Below the pieces are notes generated by a model that saw only the letters and a list, made by a program, of their open reading frames with translations, was not told where the DNA came from and ran no database searches. Of a DNA stretch of 21,508 nt, positions 1-7,015 are shown piece after piece. Position numbers and translations under genes: made by a program. Every line of letters starts with the position of its first letter. The stretch's first letter is position 1. Origin of the DNA: a virus; the IMG/VR virus record IMGVR_UViG_3300042907_000479, positions 1-21,508 of that record, one strand, 5' to 3'.

Positions 1-470
1 GCATCCTGTTCTGCCTCTTGGTCTGTTACTTGAACACCGTTTATTGTAGTGGCGTTATTTTCAATTACCCAATCTGACCCTACAAGAGAACCGACAGGAT
101 TTGAACCCTCTGAAAGTACAGGAATGTCCTCCGTGCCTCCGCTTGCAACCGTAGCGACTGGCACACCGTTTAGTTCGATGTTTCCATCTGCGCAAGGTGG
201 GCTTGTAACCTCCCAAGTTTGCGTACCAGAATTCCACGTTCCCGATGGATTACCGTCTAATTCAACAGCAATAAAGGCATCTTGTTCAGCGGCTTGGTCA
301 GTAACTTGAACGCTATTTATATACGTGGCGTTGTTGGCGATAACCCAATCCGTTCCACTTTGTGAGCCAACTGGATTTGAACCCGTGTCAATAACTGCAA
401 TATCTAAAGTTCCTCCGCTTGGAACGGTATCGAATGGCAACCCGTTAATATCAATGGTTGCATCTAAGCA
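1..470 (-). repeat. Tandem 276-bp coding repeat (92 codons), two copies, second cut by the edge
   Basis: The DNA at 277-360 closely repeats that at 1-84, an exact offset of 276 bp, which keeps the reading frame. Copy one encodes residues 221-312 (195-470) and copy two begins at residue 313 (194) and is cut at position 1. By hand count 44 of the 65 overlapping residues are identical, each unit beginning with a cysteine. Third-position differences are common between the copies, so the duplication is not brand new. More copies may lie beyond the left edge. Confidence 0.9.
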
Positions 471-1130
471 AGGTTCGCATAAAGCATCTTCCAAACAGGC
501 CACTTGCGTTGGCGTTAATTCAGCGACTACATTAGGATTGCAAAAGTCAAAGATGTGCAGAATGTTCGGGTCAATATCGCACTCATTCTGCCAACAGTCG
601 CGGCTACCAATTACCGTTACCGAAACGCTTAAGGCCATTATAGCCCGTGTATAATTAAGGTCGTTTACTTGCGTGCCTGTAAATTCTTCGCCCCATATCT
701 TCGGGATGTTTGTATCTATTGAATTAACCCTAATGCTAACGGATTGGGCTTTGAGTAGAAGTTTCAAATCGGGAAAGCTGCCCGTTATTTGGTTAGCGAT
801 GTCCTCCGCTAACCTTGTTGGCATAAAGGCATCGTCTACTGTGCTATCCTTGCGCCTTGCAACGACAACCAAACGTAGGTCGTAAGTACCTGACATTTGA
901 TTAACGCCATATTTTCCAACAATCGGTTCAAAGCTAATTGGGTTATCCATCCTCCAATAAGACAAGTTACCGCCATCAATGTTAATCGGTACTACTTGCC
1001 CAGTTCCGCTGTAAACGTAGGGTACGGTAGTCGTGCCATCACTCCGTAATTCAGCAAGGCAATGAATAACCCCTAACCTTCCAACGGTTTCAAGTTTAAG
1101 ATTAAGGTAGTTTACTATTGCTTCGGTCAT
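1..1130 (-). CDS. Tail-completion-like protein with tandem beta repeats (C-terminus off the window)
   Basis: An open frame starts at the ATG at 1128-1130 and runs without a stop through position 1, so at least 376 codons are present and the C-terminus lies outside the window. The ATG overlaps the TGA of the upstream gene (ATGA), which fixes the start. Residues about 1-185 form a mixed alpha/beta domain with no motif I can name. Its place just after the capsid, connector and a gp10-like gene suggests a tail terminator or neck protein; that is inference. Residues 186-220 are a cysteine-bearing linker. From Cys221 a repeat of 92 residues begins, and a second copy starts at Cys313. The copies share SGGT-DI, SNPVGS, DWVI-NNAT and VQVTDQ-AEQDA. 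Repeats of this Gly/Thr/Asn-rich, beta-type kind occur in virion surface proteins of Bacteroidota phages. A fusion of a completion domain to a repeat tail is unusual. Confidence 0.7.
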   Translation of the reverse strand, partial: MTEAIVNYLNLKLETVGRLGVIHCLAELRSDGTTTVPYVYSGTGQVVPINIDGGNLSYWRMDNPISFEPIVGKYGVNQMSGTYDLRLVVVARRKDSTVDDAFMPTRLAEDIANQITGSFPDLKLLLKAQSVSIRVNSIDTNIPKIWGEEFTGTQVNDLNYTRAIMALSVSVTVIGSRDCWQNECDIDPNILHIFDFCNPNVVAELTPTQVACLEDALCEPCLDATIDINGLPFDTVPSGGTLDIAVIDTGSNPVGSQSGTDWVIANNATYINSVQVTDQAAEQDAFIAVELDGNPSGTWNSGTQTWEVTSPPCADGNIELNGVPVATVASGGTEDIPVLSEGSNPVGSLVGSDWVIENNATTINGVQVTDQEAEQD

Positions 1131-1684
1131 GATTGAAGTAGTTTTGTCATTTCAAAAGCGTATCTCCTTTGAAAATCGTCTTTCTCTTTTTGAGTGAATG
1201 CCACAAAGTTACCGAAACGCTTTATATTGCCTTTCAGCTTATCCACGTTCTCCGACCTCCGCAATGCTTCCACATATAAATTATTGTTTACCTTAATTAC
1301 TTCACCTACTGGAGGTGCGCCCGTTGTGTTAGTTTTCTGTGAGTTTGCAAAGTCGCTTTGTAAGTCGTTTGTCAAACGCATATTAACCGTGTTCGGGTCA
1401 AAGCCTTGCTGCTGTTTAAGGTCGTAATAGCTTGGGTAATACGTGGTCTTTATTTGCTTGCCTGTTTTGCCTTTGTGAGTTCCCGCCCGCCTTAAATCCT
1501 TGTCGGCTACATAAAGCGCGTCTGTTTTATTGTAACTCGCGCCACTTATGCCATCGCTAAAAATCCGAATTACCCTATCTGCGTGGACGGATTGCGCTGC
1601 AATTTGTAAAGGTGCGTTTAACGCTATTGCCTTTGCTTTCTCGCGCAACTTAGCCGCAAATTGTTCGGGCGTTAATTGAGCCAT
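1127..1684 (-). CDS. Phage tail-completion / HK97 gp10-like minor structural protein
   Basis: A 185-residue, lysine-rich and basic protein beginning MAQLTPEQF. It starts with an amphipathic helix (residues 5-30), followed by a Gly/Lys/Thr-rich middle (about 65-80, THKGKTGKQIKTTYYPSYYD) and a C-terminal helix. I see no catalytic motif. Size, charge and place between the connector protein and the presumed tail terminator fit the head-tail joining class represented by HK97 gp10, but this is assigned by position and general look. Its stop overlaps the next gene's start by four bases, and its own start lies inside the candidate small gene at 1672-1776. The probable role is to seal or shape the neck, or prepare the tail-joining surface. 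Confidence 0.5.
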   Translation of the reverse strand: MAQLTPEQFAAKLREKAKAIALNAPLQIAAQSVHADRVIRIFSDGISGASYNKTDALYVADKDLRRAGTHKGKTGKQIKTTYYPSYYDLKQQQGFDPNTVNMRLTNDLQSDFANSQKTNTTGAPPVGEVIKVNNNLYVEALRRSENVDKLKGNIKRFGNFVAFTQKEKDDFQRRYAFEMTKLLQS

Positions 1685-1776
1685 AACTGAAAAGTAAAAG
1701 ATGTATAAGTGCGTGTAAATCGGCAGTAACCTAAGCCACTAATCCACTCGCAAGCCCTATCCCTTTCGCGGATCAT
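1672..1776 (-). CDS. Candidate small gene, 34 residues, coupled to the connector gene
   Basis: An ATG at 1774-1776 overlaps the TGA that ends the upstream 329-residue protein (CATGA), then 34 codons run to a TAA at 1672-1674, which lies 13 bases inside the following gene. It fills the otherwise empty stretch 1685-1772. The predicted peptide starts MIRERDRACEW, has two cysteines, five arginines and an aromatic-rich C-terminal half. The ATGA junction matches other junctions in this operon, which favours real translation by coupling. At this length an open frame can easily occur by chance, and I recognise no family. Confidence 0.4.
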   Translation of the reverse strand: MIRERDRACEWISGLGYCRFTRTYTSFTFQLWLN

Positions 1777-2762
1777 GGCAAGGTCGTTCTAATCTGGATG
1801 CCGCGTCGGCAATTAAAACATATCGGGTCGTTGGGTAGGTTAACGGTATTGAATACCCTATCCATTGCCGTGTTGAAATTATCGCGGTACATACTTTGCC
1901 GAGCCACAAGTTTGTCATAGTCGCGAACCGTGTTGGTGTTACCCCTCGAAGTGTTGTAAAGCGCGTATTCCATAACCAACTCGGCAACCTTAAAGAGTAT
2001 TGGCATAGCTAATTGCTGCCTGTACTGGCACATCCAACCCTCCGCATCGCACTCCATCGATACGCTCAATATAAGCCCTCCCATGTCGCTTAAAGTTGAT
2101 TGGGTAAGTGGCGCACCTATTGTAGCCGTTATTGCCTGTGCGGTCACGTGTGCGTTTATGCTGCACGATGTCGGGCAAGTGTAGCAAGTTTGCCCCGATG
2201 TTGTTGGGGTTGTTTTGTAGGCTGTAATCGCGCTTGCATTGTAAATGATAAGCAACTTTTCCACGCGATACAATGCGTTCACGTCAACGCTTATTTCTTG
2301 ACCAGCCACCGCGGCAACTACCTGACTTCCTAAAGTTACGCCCGTAATACCATCCACAAATAACACCGTTACGTTGCCCGTGTAATTACCGATGAACCCA
2401 ACACTTGTAACCCGATAAGCTAAGAAAGGCATAGGGTACTTGCGCCAAAGTTTAACGCCTTTGTACTTCGCCAATGCAGCCGAAGTAGCTAAGGACGTAC
2501 CAGCGTACCCAATCGTTTGAGTGCTTACAACGGTCTTGGCAACGAACCCATCTTTCATGTGGGCTGTAATCGAATCAATTACCTCACGAACCGCCTGACT
2601 ACGTAACGCGATAAACAAGTCATCAACGCTTGGGTAGTCGTTTTGGTCTACATAAGATGAAAGTTCGGAGTAGGTGACTTTGGTATTTAGGTAGGTATTT
2701 GCAGCCGTACTAATGTCGGCACAACCCCCTTGCAATCCTATAAGTGTTTCTAAGCAAGTCAT
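1773..2762 (-). CDS. Putative head-tail connector / head completion structural protein
   Basis: A 329-residue protein immediately following the major capsid gene and its terminator. The N-terminal third is helical (about residues 30-85). A beta-rich middle (about 110-170) follows, then a cysteine cluster near residue 195 (CYTCPTSC), a helical stretch, and a second pair near the C-terminus (CFNCRRG). The paired cysteines could bind metal or form disulfides in the released virion. Nothing in it is diagnostic; an adaptor or completion role is inferred from the place after the capsid protein and before the gp10-like gene. The start is the first ATG after the terminator and sits five bases after a promoter-like box, so this gene may head its own transcript. 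Confidence 0.5.
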   Translation of the reverse strand: MTCLETLIGLQGGCADISTAANTYLNTKVTYSELSSYVDQNDYPSVDDLFIALRSQAVREVIDSITAHMKDGFVAKTVVSTQTIGYAGTSLATSAALAKYKGVKLWRKYPMPFLAYRVTSVGFIGNYTGNVTVLFVDGITGVTLGSQVVAAVAGQEISVDVNALYRVEKLLIIYNASAITAYKTTPTTSGQTCYTCPTSCSINAHVTAQAITATIGAPLTQSTLSDMGGLILSVSMECDAEGWMCQYRQQLAMPILFKVAELVMEYALYNTSRGNTNTVRDYDKLVARQSMYRDNFNTAMDRVFNTVNLPNDPICFNCRRGIQIRTTLP

Positions 2763-2766
2763 ATCG

Positions 2767-2774
2767 CAAATTTA
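2767..2774 (-). promoter_or_regulatory. Bacteroidota-type -7 box (TAAATTTG) before the connector gene
   Basis: Read on the minus strand the sequence is TAAATTTG, an exact match to TAnnTTTG, the -7 element of primary-sigma promoters in Bacteroidota. It lies between the capsid terminator and the ATG at 2762. No TTTG-like -33 element is evident upstream, where the terminator U-tract sits. A start about seven bases downstream would give a leaderless or nearly leaderless message. This would restart transcription after the terminator. Confidence 0.45.
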
Positions 2775-2777
2775 AGT

Positions 2778-2812
2778 AAAAAAAAAGGGGTTAGGTATTA
2801 GCCCAACCCCTT
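2778..2812 (-). terminator. Rho-independent terminator after the major capsid gene
   Basis: On the minus strand AAGGGGTTGGG, a six-base loop, and CCTAACCCCTT form an 11-bp stem containing one G-U pair, and the run of T continues to nine (2778-2786). The U-tract follows only in the minus-strand direction, and the one mispair is a G-U wobble in minus-strand RNA but an A-C mismatch in plus-strand RNA, so it terminates minus-strand transcripts. It begins 18 bases past the capsid stop codon. It would set a high-level capsid transcript apart from the connector genes. Confidence 0.88.
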
Positions 2813-2830
2813 CAATTTTAGGTTAATCAA

Positions 2831-3919
2831 TTATCCTTCTGCACAAGCAGCCAAATCAGTACAAACTACTTCCAACGCTGCAAGTCCTTTTACTCCTTCA
2901 AAGTTGCTGCCAACTTGGTAAAGGTATGCTGGGGCTGTGTAGTATTGGTATGTTGCACGTATGTTGATGTTCCAATCATCACAAAGGCGTTGCATACGGT
3001 AGTCGAACTTCATGCCAGTAGCTGGATCGAAGATGGTATCTGCGATGTTGGAAGAATCCGACAACTTATTGAAGTCAGCTTCGTACAAGCTAAATCCAAC
3101 TGGAACGATAGAACCAAGACCAACGGCAAGGTTAGTAGCGTTAACCGATACCAAAGCATTGGCCAAATGACGGTCATAAACCGCGGCAAGACCGAAACGC
3201 TCGATAATTGCCATCAAGTCATATCCAAGTCCATCAGATGAACCACCAGCTATTGCCTTACGCAAGTAGCTTGCCAACTCATTCGCTCCAAAGATTGAAG
3301 CACCGTTAATACGGCTCATCAAAAGAGCGGTTTGAATTTGCTCAAACAAAGCAGAGTTAACAGGACGTGCATCCGTTCCGTTTGCCAAAGTGGTATTAAC
3401 CTGAAGAATGTTACCACTAAGGTTAGTTCCAAGAATATCACCAGTGTCCTTTGACCATCCACCGAATTGAGTAGCAGCAGCAAGGGCAAGGCGCTCACTT
3501 TCTTTCTCCTTAATTCCGTTTATAATCTTTTGAACTTTGCGGGCAACAAATGCGCTATTTTCTTCGCAAGTACCAACCAAATCGGAAGGGCTAACTGTGA
3601 AGTCCTTACCTACGTTCAAAGACGTGTCAAAGCTGTAAGTTTCAACAAAGTCGCATTCGGTGTGACTAGCCGCACAACCAGAAGTATTCTCGTTGATGTC
3701 GGAGGTTAGGAAGGGTTGGTCATAAACAATCTCGACCTGACGCACTTTAGACGCGCCTGTTAAGCCTTTGATTGTTGATGCTGAACGGTTACCCTCGCTC
3801 ATTACGTGGGTAAGGAATGGCAACGCAATGGGAGCCATATTGTTTTGATTAGCAAAAGCAGAATCCAAAGAGTTCTGTATTGCTGGGCAAGTTACGATTT
3901 CGCACAATGATTGTGACAT
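2831..3919 (-). CDS. Major capsid protein (probable)
   Basis: A 362-residue protein beginning MSQSLCEIV, the usual size for an HK97-fold capsid subunit. It follows a scaffold-like gene and is followed by a strong terminator, as expected for the most highly expressed virion gene. After an extended N-arm (residues 1-60) comes a long charged helix (about 125-150, KVQKIINGIKEKESERLALA), which resembles the spine helix of HK97-type subunits. A beta-rich body and an Asp/Tyr/Arg-rich segment (about 305-330) resembling the E-loop/P-domain end follow. Nine or so cysteines are present, including two near each terminus, unusual for a capsid protein. The gene has a 99-base leader without a Shine-Dalgarno sequence. 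The call rests on size, position and general fold-like pattern, not on a diagnostic motif. Confidence 0.75.
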   Translation of the reverse strand: MSQSLCEIVTCPAIQNSLDSAFANQNNMAPIALPFLTHVMSEGNRSASTIKGLTGASKVRQVEIVYDQPFLTSDINENTSGCAASHTECDFVETYSFDTSLNVGKDFTVSPSDLVGTCEENSAFVARKVQKIINGIKEKESERLALAAATQFGGWSKDTGDILGTNLSGNILQVNTTLANGTDARPVNSALFEQIQTALLMSRINGASIFGANELASYLRKAIAGGSSDGLGYDLMAIIERFGLAAVYDRHLANALVSVNATNLAVGLGSIVPVGFSLYEADFNKLSDSSNIADTIFDPATGMKFDYRMQRLCDDWNINIRATYQYYTAPAYLYQVGSNFEGVKGLAALEVVCTDLAACAEG

Positions 3920-4018
3920 GATGTTTTAGTTTTAAGGTTTGATGTCATGCAGTAGGCCGCAATCCTCGCCAAAAAACATTTTAAGGGATGTCACGCCCAA
4001 AGTGTACTCGTATTCGTA
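3920..4018 (-). promoter_or_regulatory. 99-base leader before the major capsid gene
   Basis: One of the few gaps in the operon. On the minus strand it starts with a near-repeat of six bases (TACGAA TACGAG TACACT) and contains TACACTTTG, one base longer than the TAnnTTTG box. The last 25 bases before the capsid ATG are A-rich with no Shine-Dalgarno, as is typical of highly expressed Bacteroidota genes. The frame of the upstream scaffold gene stays open for 28 codons past its TAA, and a GTG in that frame would give a 20-residue peptide; I regard this as probable chance. A capsid promoter here is plausible but not shown. Confidence 0.3.
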
Positions 4019-4798
4019 TTAATGCCTTGCAGCTACCTTCTTGACGTTATTCTGTCCGATTGGTGGCGTGTAAGTGGTGGCAAAGTTAGGTACTTTTTTT
4101 GAATCGATTACAGCACCCAATTTTGACTCTTCAAACTTGGCTTTAATCACTTCTTCGTAGGTAGCTGGCTCACCACTTTTAACTTTTGATTTAATCAGTT
4201 CGCCTTTAATATCGCGGACAATCGGGTTGCCTTCTTCGCTCAAATCAAATTTGAATGTTTCGTTCAAATCGGCTTTGAATCCCTTTACGGCTAACGGGCT
4301 TGCGGCTTCTGAAAACTTCAATCCTTTTAGCACGTTTTCAAATTCGCCTTGAATTTTGCCCGTACGCTTTTCAGAAATTACGCTTTCTTTAAACTGGTTA
4401 AATTCGTTTTTCGTTCCTTCATGAAGCCCGCTCAAATCTTCGAGTTGCTTCTTGTACTTGTCCAAATCACCTTTAAACTTAGCCTCTGCCTGTTCAGCCG
4501 TCAAACCTTTTGCGGCTTCAAGTTCGGCAAATCGTGACTTAACCGCGCCCGCAAAAATTGATGGCAAATCAGTAAGGTTTTTATCTTTCAATTCAGACGG
4601 GTCAATTTCAACCCCTATATCTTTAAACCCCTTTTTAATGGCGTGTGATACTTTTCCGTTCAATTCGCCTAACGCTGTTGAATGCCTTTCAGTTGGCACG
4701 TACTTCGCGTTTATTTCTTCTTTGACGTTATCAATAGTGGTGTCGGCTGTTATGGTAACGCCCAAAAAGTCGGCAAGGTCTTTAACTTCAATTGGCAT
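4019..4798 (-). CDS. Scaffold-like protein (phage GP20/capsid-assembly type)
   Basis: I take the ATG at 4796-4798 (MPIEVKDLADF, 259 residues) because it overlaps the upstream gene by only 11 bases; an in-frame ATG at 4846 would overlap by 59. The protein is highly charged. Residues about 75-150 are a long Lys/Glu/Ala-rich helical region with coiled-coil character (AELEAAKGLTAEQAEAKFKG and on), and the C-terminal tail is short and basic (VKKVAARH). This layout, a small N-terminal domain, coiled coil, charged tail, and the position between portal and capsid, fit internal scaffolding proteins, which guide capsid shell assembly and then leave. In such proteins the basic C-terminus binds the capsid subunit. 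No protease domain or motif is seen. Confidence 0.7.
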   Translation of the reverse strand: MPIEVKDLADFLGVTITADTTIDNVKEEINAKYVPTERHSTALGELNGKVSHAIKKGFKDIGVEIDPSELKDKNLTDLPSIFAGAVKSRFAELEAAKGLTAEQAEAKFKGDLDKYKKQLEDLSGLHEGTKNEFNQFKESVISEKRTGKIQGEFENVLKGLKFSEAASPLAVKGFKADLNETFKFDLSEEGNPIVRDIKGELIKSKVKSGEPATYEEVIKAKFEESKLGAVIDSKKVPNFATTYTPPIGQNNVKKVAARH

Positions 4799-5090
4799 CT
4801 GTTTTTGGTTTACGGGTTTGTTTTGGTTTTTCGGTAGGCGTTTCAAATTCCTCCAACGGCAAAGGTTCGGGCTTCCTTACTTTAGGCGCAAGGTACTCAA
4901 ACCTTTGGGCAAGCTGGCTAAATTCGTCTTTGGTTAATTTGTCCTCTAAATTCGGGTCGCTTACTTCGATGCTTTTGATGTTCGGCAGTTTAAGTAACCG
5001 ACTAAAGAACTCACCCGTTAGGGCTTCATAGTTAAATAGGCGTAACTCTTTGCCGTTAACTATGCACTTAATTAAAGTATTTTTAGGCAT
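4788..5090 (-). CDS. Small hypothetical head-module protein
   Basis: A 100-residue protein between portal and scaffold, overlapping portal by eight bases and the scaffold gene by eleven. The N-terminal 65 residues look folded (MPKNTLIKCIVNGKELRLF...). The last 35 residues are a disordered Pro/Glu/Lys/Thr-rich tail (PEPLPLEEFETPTEKPKQTRKPK). I recognise no family. A head assembly or accessory role is suggested only by its neighbours. The overlaps on both sides indicate it is a true gene rather than a chance frame. Confidence 0.6.
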   Translation of the reverse strand: MPKNTLIKCIVNGKELRLFNYEALTGEFFSRLLKLPNIKSIEVSDPNLEDKLTKDEFSQLAQRFEYLAPKVRKPEPLPLEEFETPTEKPKQTRKPKTDAN

Positions 5091-6882
5091 TCAAGATTTG
5101 ATTCGTGAGTAATGAATTAGGCACAAAGGTATTCAATTTCGCCCGTTCTACAAGTTTTGCCACACGTTCAGCATTATCCAGCTCCAAGAACTTAGGATCT
5201 TCTTGTATCAACTCCTGTGCAATCTGAATAGACGAATCATGCAAGGTAATTTGCCACGGCTCAATTGAGTTGGTTGCCTTACGCAATGCGATGGCCGTGT
5301 CGCTTAAAGCAAACAACTTGTCTGCAATAACAATAGAACTTAGAACCGCCTGTGCATCAACGTCTGAACTAAGTAGATTGTTCATTAGTTGGTAGAACAA
5401 CGTGTGCATAATGTATGCGGGTGCTTCGCTATCCCTTGCCATCTTAATCTGCTCCCATATATCGGCTTCGGTTCTAAAATCAAACGTCTGCGGATAAATC
5501 AAAGTCGGGGCAAGGTCAGCATCTTCATAGCGTTGGAATGCTATCCTGTGATTGGCAAAGTCAAACACATCGAATATCTGCTCACTCACGCTCTTAACAA
5601 ACGAAAACATAGACTGCTGGTCTATTGCCATCCCTGTAGCCGTCATATCCTTTGAACCCTTTACATCGGTTGTAGACGTTTGTAGGTGCAGAATTGACCG
5701 CGCTTCTTTGGTATCAATATCCACCTGTTCACGCACGAAAGACATTGCATTGGTGGACGGTTCTACGTATTCGACAAGTGGGTAGTTGCTTGCTTGGCCT
5801 TCGCTGAATCGGTCTGAATCAGTCCAAAGCAAAGTACCCATCGGGCTAACTGGGCGATATGCTCCCGTACCTTGACACGCCCCACACGTACCTACGTCTT
5901 TGCCCGTTTCAATTGAAATCAAATGTCCGTTTTGGCAATTGCTTACTTCATCGTGGAACTCGCACTTTGAAGCTTTCATAATTCTAAATGGAAACGCGCT
6001 ATTAGCTATTGATAGCTGTAAGTAATTGCGATTTGTTAAGGCTAAGTTCAGCAGACCAACCGCGTAATAAAAAGGACTTACCCAATAGATACTGCCATCG
6101 GGCGAAATCTGTGGCGCTCCTTTTAATTCAATAACGGGCAAGATACCCTCACCGTGTGCAAAGTATTCAAAGATTGCGTAAGTGTTTTCGGTTTGTCTGC
6201 CCACTTGCTCAATTCTCCAAATGGTTTCGCGGGTATACAAATACATAACCCGCCCCATTCTATGTTCTTTTCCGTTGTACTCGACCCGTGACATTTCAGA
6301 ACTAACGCAAAGGGCATAATGGCCGCTTTTGTAGTCGATAACCTTATCGCTGGCATAATAGTAAATGGTTGGCTCAAATAGTTTTTGGTCATCAACTCTA
6401 CTTTCACCATCCTCACTTTCTACATACTCAAATCCGTGCGGCATAACGGCAACCAAACCGTTTGCATCTTTTGTTTTGATGGAAGGTAATACGCCTTTCA
6501 CAAAGGTTTCAACAGATCCATAAATAGGCAAGTCGGTAAGTAGGTATTTCATCAAATCCTCACTACCTTCTTTCGGTATTACTTGCCAGTTGGAATCTAT
6601 AAACGCCCTACCAATAACGGTTAGGTAGTCTTGGAATACTTGCGATGTGGTGTTGGTATAATTGTCCTTTATATACTTTTGTTGCTCCAAATCTTGATTC
6701 GGGGCGCGGTTTCTAAATAGCTTTTCGGGGAATACGTTAGGGTCTGCATGGACAAGTATAGAATTGCGCTGCTCGATTGCGGCAACGTAACCATCCCGAT
6801 ACTTAGGAATATCACCTTTTTTAGTGTTCTTTTCAACTTCAAGAACATTATCTAATAACCGCCTAACATCGACCTCGTTCAT
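5083..6882 (-). CDS. Portal protein with zinc-ribbon-like insertion
   Basis: A 599-residue protein, within the range of portal proteins. The N-terminal half shows the typical mix of helices and beta strands, with FRNRAPNQD-type wing sequence and repeated aromatic/Asn segments (YWVSPFYYAVGLLNLALTNRNY at about 266-287, split here by helix and turn) that resemble the stem of SPP1 gp6-like portals. Residues 307-340 hold C307, C316, C333 and C336, the latter two in a CGACQGTG motif like the DnaJ CxxCxGxG knuckle; this probably binds zinc. The C-terminal third is helical and rich in Ile, Leu and Asn, like the crown. Upstream is a candidate 38-residue gene with ATGA overlap, downstream the small protein and scaffold. 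Twelve copies would form the DNA channel and docking site for terminase. Confidence 0.8.
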   Translation of the reverse strand: MNEVDVRRLLDNVLEVEKNTKKGDIPKYRDGYVAAIEQRNSILVHADPNVFPEKLFRNRAPNQDLEQQKYIKDNYTNTTSQVFQDYLTVIGRAFIDSNWQVIPKEGSEDLMKYLLTDLPIYGSVETFVKGVLPSIKTKDANGLVAVMPHGFEYVESEDGESRVDDQKLFEPTIYYYASDKVIDYKSGHYALCVSSEMSRVEYNGKEHRMGRVMYLYTRETIWRIEQVGRQTENTYAIFEYFAHGEGILPVIELKGAPQISPDGSIYWVSPFYYAVGLLNLALTNRNYLQLSIANSAFPFRIMKASKCEFHDEVSNCQNGHLISIETGKDVGTCGACQGTGAYRPVSPMGTLLWTDSDRFSEGQASNYPLVEYVEPSTNAMSFVREQVDIDTKEARSILHLQTSTTDVKGSKDMTATGMAIDQQSMFSFVKSVSEQIFDVFDFANHRIAFQRYEDADLAPTLIYPQTFDFRTEADIWEQIKMARDSEAPAYIMHTLFYQLMNNLLSSDVDAQAVLSSIVIADKLFALSDTAIALRKATNSIEPWQITLHDSSIQIAQELIQEDPKFLELDNAERVAKLVERAKLNTFVPNSLLTNQILNA

Positions 6883-6995
6883 GCTGCCTGTTTCATTACG
6901 ATATAAAAGTCAGTCAATTGGCAGCCTGACTTTTTGCCGCCACACCGCCCCCGTATTGGCCTATCTTGAGGACGTATCTTTATATTTCGTGCCAT
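6879..6995 (-). CDS. Candidate small gene, 38 residues, coupled to portal
   Basis: From the ATG at 6993-6995 an open frame runs 38 codons to a TGA at 6879-6881 that overlaps the portal ATG (ATGA). It fills nearly the whole gap before portal. The peptide is very basic, beginning MARNIKIRPQDRP, with a RGRCGGKKSGC segment containing two cysteines five residues apart... and a more hydrophobic end. A TAACTTTG promoter box lies just before its ATG. It could be a small nucleic-acid-binding or assembly peptide, or a leader whose translation controls portal. A nine-bp inverted repeat lies inside it. Confidence 0.45.
   Translation of the reverse strand: MARNIKIRPQDRPIRGRCGGKKSGCQLTDFYIVMKQAA
6905..6934 (-). 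repeat. Inverted repeat / hairpin between sugar cassette and portal
   Basis: Perfect nine-base arms AAAAGTCAG and CTGACTTTT surround a 12-base loop. In minus-strand RNA the hairpin ends in UUUU followed by AUAUC, a weak terminator-like end; in the plus direction it is followed by five T. It is AT-rich at the base and short, so as a terminator it would be weak, but it could attenuate transcription running from the sugar cassette into the head genes. It lies wholly within the candidate 38-residue gene. Confidence 0.5.
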
Positions 6996-6999
6996 GCCA

Positions 7000-7007
7000 C
7001 AAAGTTA
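7000..7007 (-). promoter_or_regulatory. Bacteroidota-type -7 box (TAACTTTG) before the head module
   Basis: Exact TAnnTTTG on the minus strand, five bases upstream of the ATG at 6995 and just after the dehydratase stop at 7016. No clear TTTG -33 element is visible at the usual distance. It would drive the 38-residue ORF, portal, scaffold and capsid genes up to the terminator at 2778. One identical octamer also occurs inside a gene at 1204-1211, so the box alone is not proof. Confidence 0.4.
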
Positions 7008-7015
7008 GTTAATTT

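Noticed and set aside
1204-1211. TAACTTTG promoter box on the minus strand
   Set aside because: Lies inside the gp10-like coding region, with no start or unit boundary near; expected by chance about once per 4 kb.
4019-4846. Scaffold gene starting at the ATG at 4846
   Set aside because: Would overlap the upstream gene by 59 bases; the ATG at 4798 gives an 11-base overlap like neighbouring junctions.
4452-4937. 161-residue plus-strand open frame
   Set aside because: Antisense to scaffold and the 100-residue gene, both of which have coding-like composition and operon-type overlaps.
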